DNA of 64,000 bases from the NCBI GenBank assembly GCA_963703145.1, contig OY969793.1, forward strand, positions 2,232,001 through 2,296,000, given 5' to 3'. The notes beneath the pieces are model-generated. The model saw only the letters and a program-made list of their open reading frames with translations. It ran no database searches and was not told the DNA's origin. Positions 18,349 through 26,243 of the stretch are shown piece by piece. Numbering within the stretch: the first letter of the stretch is position 1; every line of letters starts with the position of its first letter. Source of the DNA: Bog-756 sp963703145. GTDB taxonomy: Bacteria > Actinomycetota > Acidimicrobiia > Acidimicrobiales > RAAP-2. The position numbers were made by a program, and so were the translations under genes.

Positions 18349-18878
18349 TCATCGGGCGCAACGGGGCGGGCAAGTCCAGCCTCCTCCGGTGCCTGGCCGG
18401 GGTCCAGGAGCCGACGGCCGGCTCGGTCGAGCTCGGGGCCAACGTGACCCTCGGCTACTTCGCCCAGGAGCACGAGCAGGTGGACTTGGACGTCACCGTG
18501 CTCGAGAACATCGACGACACGGTGCTGGTCGAAGAGACGGAGCGACGGGCACTGCTCGGCATGTTCGGGATCGCCGGCAAGGCGGCCCACCAGATGCCCA
18601 AGACCCTGTCGGGTGGCGAGCGGGCCAAGCTCGGTCTGGCCATGCTGGCCGCCGGTCGGGCCAACGTGCTGCTCCTCGACGAGCCGACCAACAATCTCGA
18701 CCCGTCCTCCATCGAGGCGGTCGGGACCATGTTGAGCCAGTGGCCGGGGACCATCGTGGTGGTCAGCCACGACCGCGCCTTCGTGGAGGCACTGGAGCCC
18801 ACGCACGCCCTCAAACTGCCGAGCGAGGTGTTCACCCACTGGAGGGACGACTACCTCGACCAGGTGGAGATGAAGTAG
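18252..18878 (+). CDS. ABC-F family ATPase, C-terminal module (frame after the indel)
   Basis: Second ATPase module of the same ABC-F protein: 'LRATDLGSRYGDTTVLDKVD', Walker A 'IIGRNGAGKSSLLRCLAG', signature 'LSGGERAKLGLAMLAAGRA', Walker B 'NVLLLDEPTNNLDPSSIEAV', switch His 'IVVVSHDRAFVEAL'. The in-frame GTG/ATG-type start at 18252 has no ribosome binding site and the frame is open back to about 18210, so it is most likely the continuation of the gene starting at 17281 after a one-base deletion. The joined product would be about 532 residues, normal for ABC-F proteins. Confidence 0.85.
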   Translation: MPLRATDLGSRYGDTTVLDKVDFHCRRGDRMVIIGRNGAGKSSLLRCLAGVQEPTAGSVELGANVTLGYFAQEHEQVDLDVTVLENIDDTVLVEETERRALLGMFGIAGKAAHQMPKTLSGGERAKLGLAMLAAGRANVLLLDEPTNNLDPSSIEAVGTMLSQWPGTIVVVSHDRAFVEALEPTHALKLPSEVFTHWRDDYLDQVEMK

Positions 18879-18913
18879 CCGGGATCCGATCGGCCTGGCC
18901 CCACTGCGGCGGG

Positions 18914-19921
18914 CTAGGCGGTCTGGGGGGTGCGGCCGTTGCCGTTGCCTGACACGTCGGACTCTGCGGTGCCGGCGTCCTTCATGGCATCGACCAGCAC
19001 CTGGGCCGCGCCGACCAGACCGGCCGCCTCGTAGGGGACGACGATCTTCGAGTTGGGCGAGGTGGCGAGGGCCTGGAGGGCACGCAGCTGCATGATGGCC
19101 AGCGTGTTGGGGTGGATGACCGAGCTGTCGATGGCGTTGAGCGCCGCCGACTCGCCTTCGCCCCGCAGCTGGGCGGCCCGCTTCTCCCCGTCGGCCCGCA
19201 GTTCGAGCACCTGCTTTTGGGCCTCGGCGGCCAGGATGGAGGCCTGCTTTTGGCCTTCGGCCTCCAGCACGTTGGCCTGCTTGCGGCCCTGGGCGCTGTT
19301 GATGGCCGACTGCTGCTCACCCTCGGACTTCAAGATGGCGGCCCGCTTGTGCTGCTCGGCCTCCTTCTGCTCCGACATGGCCTGGAGCACGTTGGCCGGC
19401 GGGGTGATGTCCAGGATCTCGATGCGGTTGAGGCGCACCCCCCACTTGAGGGTGGCCTCGGCCATGTGGTCCTGCATCTTGGAGTTGATGGTCTCGCGTT
19501 CGGACAGCGACTCGTCGAGGGTCAGCTCGCCGAAGACCGCACGCAAGGCGGTGCGCGCCATCTGGTCGATGGCCAGGCCGAAGTCGTTGACCTCGAACAG
19601 CGCCAACTTCACATCGGTCACCTGGCAGAAGATGGTGGCGCTGACCCACAGCGAGACGTTGTCCTTGGTGATGACCGCCTGCTGGTCGCCGGTGCGGGGG
19701 AACTCCCGTACGTCGACCTTGTCCATGCGGTCGGCCAGGGGCAGCAGCACGTGGAGCCCGGGTTGGTAGATGGTCTTGAACTCGCCGAAGCGCTTGACCA
19801 CGCCCACGCACCCCTGTTGGACCACCTTGAGGCACGACTTCAGGAACACCACGATGAGAGCGAATATGGCCACCGCCACCACGGCCAGCACGATCGATGT
19901 TCCAACGGATCCGATGATCAT
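18914..19921 (-). CDS. SPFH/Band 7 (stomatin-like) membrane protein
   Basis: A 335-residue protein starting at ATG 19921 behind AGGAGG; a TACAGT -10-like box sits at 19943-19948. It has one N-terminal transmembrane helix ('TSIVLAVVAVAIFALIVVFL'), the Band 7 domain ('VGVVKRFGEFKTIYQPGLHV', 'VDVREFPRTGDQQAVITKDN', 'RLNRIEILDITPPANVL'), a long Ala/Glu/Gln/Lys-rich coiled coil ('EAEQHKRAAILKSEGEQQSA') and a short tail. Such proteins form membrane-microdomain cages and often pair with NfeD-type proteins and proteases. The neighbouring gene encodes an NfeD-like OB domain, in keeping with that pairing. Confidence 0.93.
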   Translation of the reverse strand: MIIGSVGTSIVLAVVAVAIFALIVVFLKSCLKVVQQGCVGVVKRFGEFKTIYQPGLHVLLPLADRMDKVDVREFPRTGDQQAVITKDNVSLWVSATIFCQVTDVKLALFEVNDFGLAIDQMARTALRAVFGELTLDESLSERETINSKMQDHMAEATLKWGVRLNRIEILDITPPANVLQAMSEQKEAEQHKRAAILKSEGEQQSAINSAQGRKQANVLEAEGQKQASILAAEAQKQVLELRADGEKRAAQLRGEGESAALNAIDSSVIHPNTLAIMQLRALQALATSPNSKIVVPYEAAGLVGAAQVLVDAMKDAGTAESDVSGNGNGRTPQTA

Positions 19922-20015
19922 GGTGACCACCTCCTGGACTCCACTGTAGGCACTCGGGGACCCGAACGTTACGTCGGCTCAGGCCTGCGACCAGGACAGG
20001 CGGGGATGGGACCGG

Positions 20016-20222
20016 TCAGTCCGCCGGGTACACCACCAGGAGGCCTCGCTCCACGTCGGCCACCACCACCGTCGTACCGGGATCGATCGTGGTCCCGGGG
20101 AACAGCGGGACGGCGTACCACTCCTCGCCCCGGCTGAACACCGAACCGGGCTGGTGGCTGTCGGAGACCACCTTCTTGACCACTGCCGTCTCGCCGATCA
20201 TGCCCGAGACACCGTTCAACAT
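20016..20222 (-). CDS. NfeD-like OB-fold domain protein (no membrane segment)
   Basis: A short protein whose C-terminal 60 residues ('GMIGETAVVKKVVSDSHQPG', 'FSRGEEWYAVPLFPGTTIDP', 'VVVADVERGLLVVYPAD') look like the soluble OB-fold domain of NfeD. The start at ATG 20222, 7 nt after a GGAG, gives 68 residues; the frame extends to 20432 but that part is low-complexity. A TATAGT -10-like box at 20290-20295 on this strand would serve it. Typical NfeD proteins carry two to four transmembrane helices before the OB domain; none is seen here. It lies just upstream of the SPFH gene on the same strand, so the two probably work together. Confidence 0.65.
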   Translation of the reverse strand: MLNGVSGMIGETAVVKKVVSDSHQPGSVFSRGEEWYAVPLFPGTTIDPGTTVVVADVERGLLVVYPAD

Positions 20223-20349
20223 CGCCGACTCCGTTTCCGACTTCGAGCTCGAGCGCACACCGGTCGCTGCCGTCGCATCTCTACCCGGCACTATACGGCG
20301 TCCCTCCCCCAACCATCCCCGGCCGGGGGCGTTCGGGTTACCGTTGGCC

Positions 20350-21237
20350 ATGGCCCCGCGACCGCCCGACTCCCCCGTCTCCCCGCTCACCGCCCGCAAG
20401 ACGTGGCGATCGGTCGAGCCACTGCACGGCATGATCTATTTCGCCCCCGAGGCCTCGGCCTCTTACTCCCGGCTCGGGATCAAGCAGGAGGCCGGCTATT
20501 TCGCGTCACGCTCGGCGCCCATGGGCGAGGTGGGACCCGACACCGTGATCGCCACCTTCTTCAACTTCAACCCGGACCTCGTCCGGTCAGCCATCCCCAG
20601 CGCCTGGGCCGCGGCTCGGCCCGCAGCCGTCCTCCAGGCCCGACTCGACGCTGCAGACGCCGCCCTCACCAGGATGCTGGGTGACGCCATCGGTTCGGCC
20701 GAGATGACCAGGGCCGCGGCGCTGGCCCAGAGGGCGGCGCGGCGAGCCGCCCTCCGCTACGAGGGACGGCCGCTGTTCGCCGCCCACGCCGGTCTGGACT
20801 GGCCCGAGCCAGACCACCTGGTCCTGTGGCACGCCCAGACCCTCCTGCGTGAGTTCCGGGGCGACGGCCACATCGCCGTCCTGGTGGCCGAGGACCTCGA
20901 TCCGGTCGAAGCGCTGGCGCTGCACCTCGCCACCGGCGAGTTGCCCGAGACGTTCCTGCGAGCCACCCGGGGGTGGCCGGACTCCGATTGGGAGGCCGGT
21001 GTCGACCGGCTGGTCCATCGGGGCCTGGTCCGGCGGGTCGAGCCCGGCGCGGAACACCAGGGCTCCCTGGCCCTCACCGACGCCGGCGCGGTCCTCCGCC
21101 AACAGATCGAGGACATCACCGACCGGCTGGCGGTCTTCCCCTACGAAGCTCTGGGCGAGGACGAGTGCACCGAGCTGCGGGCCTTGGCCCGTCCCTTCAG
21201 CCGAGCCGTGGTGGACTCCGCCGGGTTCGGCGTGTGA
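20350..21237 (+). CDS. SCO6745-family protein
   Basis: A 295-residue protein starting at ATG 20350 with a TACCGT box five bases upstream, suggesting a leaderless transcript. It opens with 'ARKTWRSVEPLHGMIYFAPE' and 'RLGIKQEAGYFASRSAPMGE', continues through Ala/Arg-rich helices ('AAALAQRAARRAALRYEG') and ends in a winged-helix-like region ('VDRLVHRGLVRRVEPGAEHQ', 'LTDAGAVLRQQIEDITDRL'). This pattern is the SCO6745 family, conserved in actinobacteria with no established function; the C-terminal part resembles a MarR-like wing, so a regulatory role is possible. Confidence 0.8.
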   Translation: MAPRPPDSPVSPLTARKTWRSVEPLHGMIYFAPEASASYSRLGIKQEAGYFASRSAPMGEVGPDTVIATFFNFNPDLVRSAIPSAWAAARPAAVLQARLDAADAALTRMLGDAIGSAEMTRAAALAQRAARRAALRYEGRPLFAAHAGLDWPEPDHLVLWHAQTLLREFRGDGHIAVLVAEDLDPVEALALHLATGELPETFLRATRGWPDSDWEAGVDRLVHRGLVRRVEPGAEHQGSLALTDAGAVLRQQIEDITDRLAVFPYEALGEDECTELRALARPFSRAVVDSAGFGV

Positions 21238-21258
21238 TTCCCGGCCCGTGCCGCTGGA

Positions 21259-21939
21259 CTAGGCCGGCCAGACCAGCCCGGCCAACCGCTCCTCTTCGCC
21301 GGGCAGCGTGACCACCTCGTAGCCGTCCCGCTCGACCAGCCACTCCCGGTTGCGGCAGTGGAGGTCGTGATGGCCGTCGAACCGGTCGAGCACGACCACG
21401 GTGCGGGCGCCGGCGGCCCCACCGGTGGCCGCCAGGGCCCCCATCGAGAGTCGGACCGCATTGATGGTGCCGAGGCCGGCGTCGGCGACCAGCAGGACCA
21501 GATCGGGCTGCAGGGCGGCGACCACGTGGGTGGTGTCCCCGTCCGAGGCCTGAGGGGAGCGGACGCCACCGGCCATTTCGACGATCCCCACGGACACACG
21601 CTCGTCGGGCCAGTCCATCTCCAGCACCAGGTCGGCCACCGAGAAGCCGGGGAGGCCCAGTGCCTCCGCAGCCATGGGCGGCGCCATGGCCCGGGTGTAG
21701 GAGCGGTGCCGGCGGCAGACCGTTCCCGGATCCTCGCCGGAGGCCGCGCCCAGCACCTCGGCGTCGGTGGCACCCCCGAGGCGGGTCCCCTCCAGATCGA
21801 CGTCGAAGGACTGGGCCGGCTTGCGCGCCGCCACGCGAAGGCCACGAGCCCGCAGCTCCTTCAGCAGCCGGGCCCCGACCCAGGTCTTGCCGACCTCCGT
21901 GCCGGTCCCGCAGACCAGGACGAGACGATCAGGACGCAC
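21259..21939 (-). CDS. bioD: Dethiobiotin synthetase
   Basis: ATP-dependent ring closure of diaminopelargonic acid to dethiobiotin. The 226-residue protein starts at GTG 21939, overlapping the end of bioF by 11 bp. P-loop 'VLVCGTGTEVGKTWVGARLL' (family GTDTxVGKT; here Gly replaces Asp in the third position), 'GLRVAARKPAQSFD', 'MAPPMAAEALG', 'VGIVEMAGGVRSPQASDGDT' with the Glu of the substrate loop, and 'PDLVLLVADAGLGTINAVRL'. Last gene of the bioA-bioF-bioD operon. It ends 21 bp from the convergent SCO6745-family gene. Confidence 0.92.
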   Translation of the reverse strand: MRPDRLVLVCGTGTEVGKTWVGARLLKELRARGLRVAARKPAQSFDVDLEGTRLGGATDAEVLGAASGEDPGTVCRRHRSYTRAMAPPMAAEALGLPGFSVADLVLEMDWPDERVSVGIVEMAGGVRSPQASDGDTTHVVAALQPDLVLLVADAGLGTINAVRLSMGALAATGGAAGARTVVVLDRFDGHHDLHCRNREWLVERDGYEVVTLPGEEERLAGLVWPA

Positions 21940-23128
21940 GGGACCCCCGCTCGGTGGTCACCCGCACCAACGACTCGAGCCTGTCCGTCAACCGGCCCAC
22001 CTCCTCGTCGGTGTGGACGGCCGACAGGGTGACCCGCAGCCGAGAGGTCCCCGCAGGGACGGTGGGTGGTCGGATGGCCGGGACCCACAGGCCGTCGGCC
22101 AGCAGCGACATCGAGGCCACCACGGCGTCGGCCTCGTCGCCGATGATCACCGGCACGATGGGGGACCTGTGGCCCTCCCGCCCCACCACCTGGGCCACCC
22201 GGGCCACATGGCCGGCCAGCCGGGACCGGAGATGTGCCCCCTCGTCGGAACGGACGATGCCCACCGCGGCCAGGGCCGCGGCGCTGTCGGCCGGGGTCGG
22301 GGCCGTCGTGAAGATGTAGGGCCGGGCCCGGTTGACCAGGAGCTCCACGAACCGGGCCGGGCCGGCCACGAACCCGCCGAGGGACCCCAGTGTCTTGGAC
22401 AGGGTGCCCACCCGGAGGATGTCCACGCCACCGGCGGAGGCCTCGGGCAGGTCGGGGCCCAGCACGGCGTGGGCCTCGTCCAGGACCAGCAGGGCACCGT
22501 GGCGGGCGGCCACCGCCACCAGGCCGTCGAGGTCGGCCTCGTCCCCATCCATGGAGAACACGGTGTCCGAGACGACCAGGGCCCGGCCCAACGTGGCCGC
22601 CAGCAGCCGGTCGAGGTGGTCGAGATCACCGTGCCGGTAGACCGACACGCCGGCCCGGGCCAGCCGGCAGCCGTCGATGATCGAGGCATGGTTCCACTCG
22701 TCAGAGACCACCTGGGCCCCCTCCGCGCCGAAGACCGACAGGACCGACAGGTTGGCGGCGAACCCGGTGGGGAGGAGCACGGCCCGCTCGCACTGCTTCC
22801 AGTCGGCGAGCGCCTCTTCCAGTTCATGGTGGACCGGGCGCGAGCCGGTGACCAGTCGCGACGCGCCCGAACCGGCGCCCCACCGATCGAGGGCTCCGTG
22901 GGCGGCCCCCACCACCACCGGATGGGCCGACAGGCCGAGGTAGTCGTTGGCCGCGAACGAGACCACCGGTGAGGCCGGCCTCTCCGGGGCGTGCCCACCC
23001 TCGTCCAGCAGCCCGACCGGCCCCCGGGCGTCGAAGCTGCGGGGCTGGCGCCACTGCCCGGCTGCCTCGACGACATCGCACGCCTCGTCGACCCAGGACG
23101 ACCAGGACCCACCCCGTCCGCCGGTCAA
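21929..23128 (-). CDS. bioF: 8-amino-7-oxononanoate synthase
   Basis: PLP enzyme condensing pimeloyl-ACP/CoA with alanine in biotin synthesis. The proposed start is TTG 23128, overlapping the bioA stop (TTGA), giving 399 residues; recognisable similarity starts at 'SFAANDYLGLSAHPVVVGAA'. Other hallmarks: 'GSGASRLVTGSRPVHHELEE', 'LLPTGFAANLSVLSVFG', 'DEWNHASIIDGCRLARAGVS', 'ALVVSDTVFSMDGDEADLDG', 'LLVLDEAHAVLGPDLPEASA' and the PLP lysine in 'VGTLSKTLGSLGGFVAG'. Because of an indel in bioA, the bioA frame runs open into this gene and mimics a fusion protein. Confidence 0.9.
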   Translation of the reverse strand: MTGGRGGSWSSWVDEACDVVEAAGQWRQPRSFDARGPVGLLDEGGHAPERPASPVVSFAANDYLGLSAHPVVVGAAHGALDRWGAGSGASRLVTGSRPVHHELEEALADWKQCERAVLLPTGFAANLSVLSVFGAEGAQVVSDEWNHASIIDGCRLARAGVSVYRHGDLDHLDRLLAATLGRALVVSDTVFSMDGDEADLDGLVAVAARHGALLVLDEAHAVLGPDLPEASAGGVDILRVGTLSKTLGSLGGFVAGPARFVELLVNRARPYIFTTAPTPADSAAALAAVGIVRSDEGAHLRSRLAGHVARVAQVVGREGHRSPIVPVIIGDEADAVVASMSLLADGLWVPAIRPPTVPAGTSRLRVTLSAVHTDEEVGRLTDRLESLVRVTTERGSRAS

Positions 23129-24457
23129 CGGCCGTCCTCGGCGGCCACGGCCCGGATAGAGGCGACCAGAGCCGCAACCACCCGGTCGACGTCCTCTACC
23201 GTCGTGGTGAGTGGCGGCATCACGACCACCACGTCCCCGAGTGGTCGTAAGAGGACGCCGCGCTCGACGGCACCCGCGTCTGACTCTCCGGCCCCACCGC
23301 GCCGCCCCGGGTGGGGGGTCGAGCTCCACACCGACCATCAGGCCGCGCTGACGAATGGCCGCCACGCCGGCCAGAGGAGCCACCGACTCGGCCAGTCGGT
23401 CCGCCAGGTGGCCGGCGGTGGCCTCGACGTTGGCCAGCACGTCCCACTCGTCGATGAGCTGGAGGTGGCGCAAGGCCACCGCGCAGGCCAGGGCATTCCC
23501 GCCGTAGGAGTGGCCGTGATAGAAGGTCCTCTCCCCGAGATCGGGGCCGGCGAAGGCGTCGAACACCGCGCCGGACGCCACCGTGGCCGAGAGTGGCAGG
23601 TAGCCGCCGGTGATGCCCTTGCCCAGGCACAGAATGTCCGGTGTGAAGTCAGGACCGGCCCACTCCGATGCGAACAGTCGTCCTGTTCGTCCGAATCCGG
23701 TCGCCACCTCGTCACAGATCAACAGCACGCCACAGGATCGGCACGCCTCTCCGACCCGGGCCAGGTCCACCGGGTCCGACACCAGGATGCCCGAGGCCCC
23801 CTGGACCAGCGGCTCGATGACCACGGCGGCCAGGGAGGGCGCGTTAGCCTCGATAGCTCCGATCAGCTTGGACGCCCAGTCCGCAGCGGCGTAGCCGGGG
23901 CTCCGGACGACCGGGAACCGCAACGGGTCGAACAGTTCGGTGCCGAAGCCGCCATCGCCGAGGGACAGGGCCCCGATGGTGTCACCGTGGTAGCCGTCGC
24001 CGAGGGCGATGAAGCGGTCGTGGCCCGGCTCGCCCCGGTTGACCCAGTACTGGAAGGCCAGCTTGAGGGCCTGCTCGACCGCCACAGCACCGTCCGAGGC
24101 GAACAGGATGTGGGGGTCGACCACCGGCACCACTGCGGCCAGTGCCTCGGCGAACTCGATGGCGGCCCGGCTGCCGTTGCCAAGCAGCGTGGCATGGGCG
24201 ACCCGGCCGAGCTGGTCGATGATGGCCTGGTCGAGTTCGGGGATGTGGTGCCCGAGGGTCGTCACCCACAGGGACGAGATGGCGTCGAAATACCTCGTCC
24301 CGTGGACGTCGATGAGCTCCCGGCCCTCGGCCCGCTCAACGGTCAACGGCGAATTGCCCGTGTAGGCGGCCATCTGGGTGAACCCGTGCCAGACCACGGC
24401 GGCATCCCTGACCGCCCACGGGTCCCCGGACGCGGAGGAATCAGACGGATCGCTCAT
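23125..24457 (-). CDS. bioA: Adenosylmethionine-8-amino-7-oxononanoate aminotransferase (frameshifted near C-terminus)
   Basis: PLP aminotransferase using SAM as amino donor to make diaminopelargonic acid. The protein starts at ATG 24457. Hallmarks: 'VVWHGFTQMAAYTGNSPLTV', 'YFDAISSLWVTTLGHHIPEL', 'SDGAVAVEQALKLAFQYW', 'LGDGYHGDTIGALSLGDGGF', 'VLLICDEVATGFGRTGRLFA' and the PLP lysine in 'DILCLGKGITGGYLPLSATV'. After 'GLMVGVELDPPPGAARWGRR' (about 23290) the frame becomes Arg/Gly-rich, while the expected C-terminus ('ERGVLLRPLGDVVVVMPPLT') lies in another frame ending at 23125. A one-base insertion or two-base deletion explains it. Whether the gene is truly broken or the sequence is wrong cannot be told here. 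Confidence 0.88.
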
Positions 24458-24533
24458 CGCCCTGAGTCTTGTCGACCCGGACCCGGCGGTCGAACCGGCA
24501 CCGCCCACGGCCGTGACGGAGCGGGACGGCCGG

Positions 24534-24539
24534 TAGGAT
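24534..24539 (+). promoter_or_regulatory. Riboflavin synthase leaderless-type -10 box (TAGGAT)
   Basis: TAGGAT ends six bases before ATG 24546. With no leader RNA there is no room for an FMN riboswitch. Confidence 0.55.
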
Positions 24540-24545
24540 CGTGGC

Positions 24546-25022
24546 ATGGACGTCATCGGTGTGGTCGACACCATGTTCGCCCGGTACGACATGGGTGCCG
24601 AGGCGATCGATGAGCTCAAACAGTGCCCGGGATTCGGCTCGACCTTCGAGGTCGTGCGACGGACGGTGCCGGGGTTCAAGGACCTTGCCGTCGAGTGCAA
24701 GCGGCTGATCGAGCGCGACGGGTGCCTCATCGTGGTGGCCCTGGGCATGCCCGGCAAGGCCGCCATCGACCAGGTGTGTGCCCATGAGGCCTCCCAGGGA
24801 CTCATGCAGGCCCAGCTGATGACCTCCACCCACATCCTCGAGGTCTTCGTCCACGAGAACGAGGAGGAGGACCCGGCCCGCCTGGCCGAGGTCTGTGTCA
24901 ATCGGGCCCGTAAGCACGCCCTCAACGCCTACTGGATGCTCTACGAGCCCGAACAGCTCACGCGGAACGCCGGGCAAGGGGTCCGCCAGGGCTACGAGGA
25001 CGCCGGTCCACTGGCGGGCTGA
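24546..25022 (+). CDS. ribC: Archaeal-type riboflavin synthase
   Basis: Catalyses dismutation of two 6,7-dimethyl-8-ribityllumazines to riboflavin. The 158-residue protein closely follows the archaeal RibC family, which is related to lumazine synthase and unlike bacterial RibE: 'GVVDTMFARYDMGAEAIDEL', 'VRRTVPGFKDLAVECKRLIE', 'CLIVVALGMPGKAAIDQVCA', 'AHEASQGLMQAQLMTSTHIL', 'EVFVHENEEEDPARL', and the tail 'LTRNAGQGVRQGYEDAGPLA', which I recall as nearly the methanogen form. Length is that of the archaeal enzyme. It stands alone, divergent from bioA; no other rib gene is in the window. A plain lumazine synthase is excluded by the 'VPGFKDL' and C-terminal motifs. Confidence 0.92.
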   Translation: MDVIGVVDTMFARYDMGAEAIDELKQCPGFGSTFEVVRRTVPGFKDLAVECKRLIERDGCLIVVALGMPGKAAIDQVCAHEASQGLMQAQLMTSTHILEVFVHENEEEDPARLAEVCVNRARKHALNAYWMLYEPEQLTRNAGQGVRQGYEDAGPLAG

Positions 25023-25037
25023 GGACCTCTGAGGGGC

Positions 25038-26186
25038 TCAGGCCGGAGGGTCGTGTGGAAGGCCCAGAGTCCGCTCGGCGATGATGTTGCGCTGGACCTC
25101 GGAGGTACCCCCGCCGATGGTCAGGGCCGGGGCGAAGAGGTAGCCGAAGCTCCACAGGGCGTCCGGCCACGACGGCGGGGTGTCGTTCCCTTGGTCCCCC
25201 ACCGGCCCTGCCCCCTGCAACATGCCCCGCGCGCCGGCGAGGTCACGGGCCAGTGCCATCACATGCTGGCCGTGCTCGTCGGCCAGTGCCTTGCGAACCG
25301 ACGCCTCCGGGCCGGGCTCCATCCCGGCCAGGGCGGCCGAGACAGTGCGGAGGCGGAGAAGGCGGAGGATCTCCCCCTCGGCCCACACCCGGGCCAACCG
25401 CTGTCGGAGCAAGGGATCGTCGACTCCCCCCGACCGGCGGACCAGGTCGACCAGGTCATCGGCGGTGGGACCCATCCCCCACAAGGCACCCGATCCCGAC
25501 AGGGACACCCGCTCGTTGCCGAGCGTGACCTTGGCCAGGGACCAACCATCGCCTCGCTCCCCGACCAAGCAGTCGGCCGGGAGACGGACTTCGTCGAGGA
25601 AGACCTCGTTGAAGCTGTGGGCCCCGGTCATGTCCACCAATGGCCGAACCGTCACGCCGGGGGAGTCCATGGGGCAGATGAAGTACGAGATGCCGCGGTG
25701 TTGGGGAGCGTCGGGCTCGGTCCGCGCCAACAGGATCCCGAACTGGGCGACGTGGGCGAACGACGTCCACACCTTGGACCCGTTGACCACCCACTCGTCG
25801 CCGTCCCGCTCGGCACGCGTGGCCACCGAGGCCAGGTCGGATCCTGCTCCGGGCTCGCTGAACAGCTGGCACCAGATCTCCTCGCCGGCCAGGAGCGCCA
25901 GGAGATAACGCTCCTGCTGGGCCGGTGTCCCGGCGTAGAGGATGGTGGGACCCGCCCAGCCGATCCCGATGGTGTTGGTCGGCCGGCGCACCCCGGCCGA
26001 CCGGAGCTCGTCGTCCACGATCAGCTGGTGGGTGGGATCGGCACCCAGACCCCACGGCGCCGGCCAGTGGGGCGCCACCAGGCCGGCTTCGGCCAGCTCA
26101 CGACCGCTCGGGGTGGGGTGGGTGCCGAGCCACTCCCGTAGCGATCGGCGTCGGGGGTCGTCGTCAGCCGGCAGTGCGAAGTCCAC
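25038..26186 (-). CDS. Acyl-CoA dehydrogenase family protein
   Basis: A 382-residue flavoprotein acting on acyl-CoA. I place the start at GTG 26186 because a TACGCT box ends seven bases upstream; an ATG at 26222 would extend it by 12 residues with no similarity. Hallmarks: 'TIGIGWAGPTILYAGTPAQQ', 'CQLFSEPGAGSDLASVATRA', 'VVNGSKVWTSFAHVAQFGIL', 'RGISYFICPMDSPGVTVRPL', 'SFNEVFLDEVRLPADCLVGE', and the C-terminal 'GGGTSEVQRNIIAERTLGLP'. The last motif is typical of actinobacterial FadE-type subunits used in sterol or branched-chain catabolism. It is divergently paired with an acyl-CoA synthetase gene, suggesting shared control. Confidence 0.93.
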   Translation of the reverse strand: MDFALPADDDPRRRSLREWLGTHPTPSGRELAEAGLVAPHWPAPWGLGADPTHQLIVDDELRSAGVRRPTNTIGIGWAGPTILYAGTPAQQERYLLALLAGEEIWCQLFSEPGAGSDLASVATRAERDGDEWVVNGSKVWTSFAHVAQFGILLARTEPDAPQHRGISYFICPMDSPGVTVRPLVDMTGAHSFNEVFLDEVRLPADCLVGERGDGWSLAKVTLGNERVSLSGSGALWGMGPTADDLVDLVRRSGGVDDPLLRQRLARVWAEGEILRLLRLRTVSAALAGMEPGPEASVRKALADEHGQHVMALARDLAGARGMLQGAGPVGDQGNDTPPSWPDALWSFGYLFAPALTIGGGTSEVQRNIIAERTLGLPHDPPA

Positions 26187-26193
26187 GGCACGG

Positions 26194-26203
26194 AGCGTAG
26201 GCT
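26194..26203. promoter_or_regulatory. Overlapping divergent -10 boxes (AGCGTAGGCT)
   Basis: On the minus strand TACGCT (26199-26194) ends seven bases before the GTG of the acyl-CoA dehydrogenase. On the plus strand TAGGCT (26198-26203) lies upstream of the acyl-CoA synthetase, which has a 5' leader with GGGGAG. The two hexamers share two base pairs. Confidence 0.45.
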
Positions 26204-26243
26204 GCAGCCGTCGGGGAGGCATCCTCGGGATGGGGAGCGAACG

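Noticed and set aside
21929..24457. An 840-residue BioA-BioF fusion protein
   Set aside because: The joining segment is Arg/Gly-rich and unlike either enzyme, while the true BioA C-terminus lies in another frame; an indel explains the open frame.
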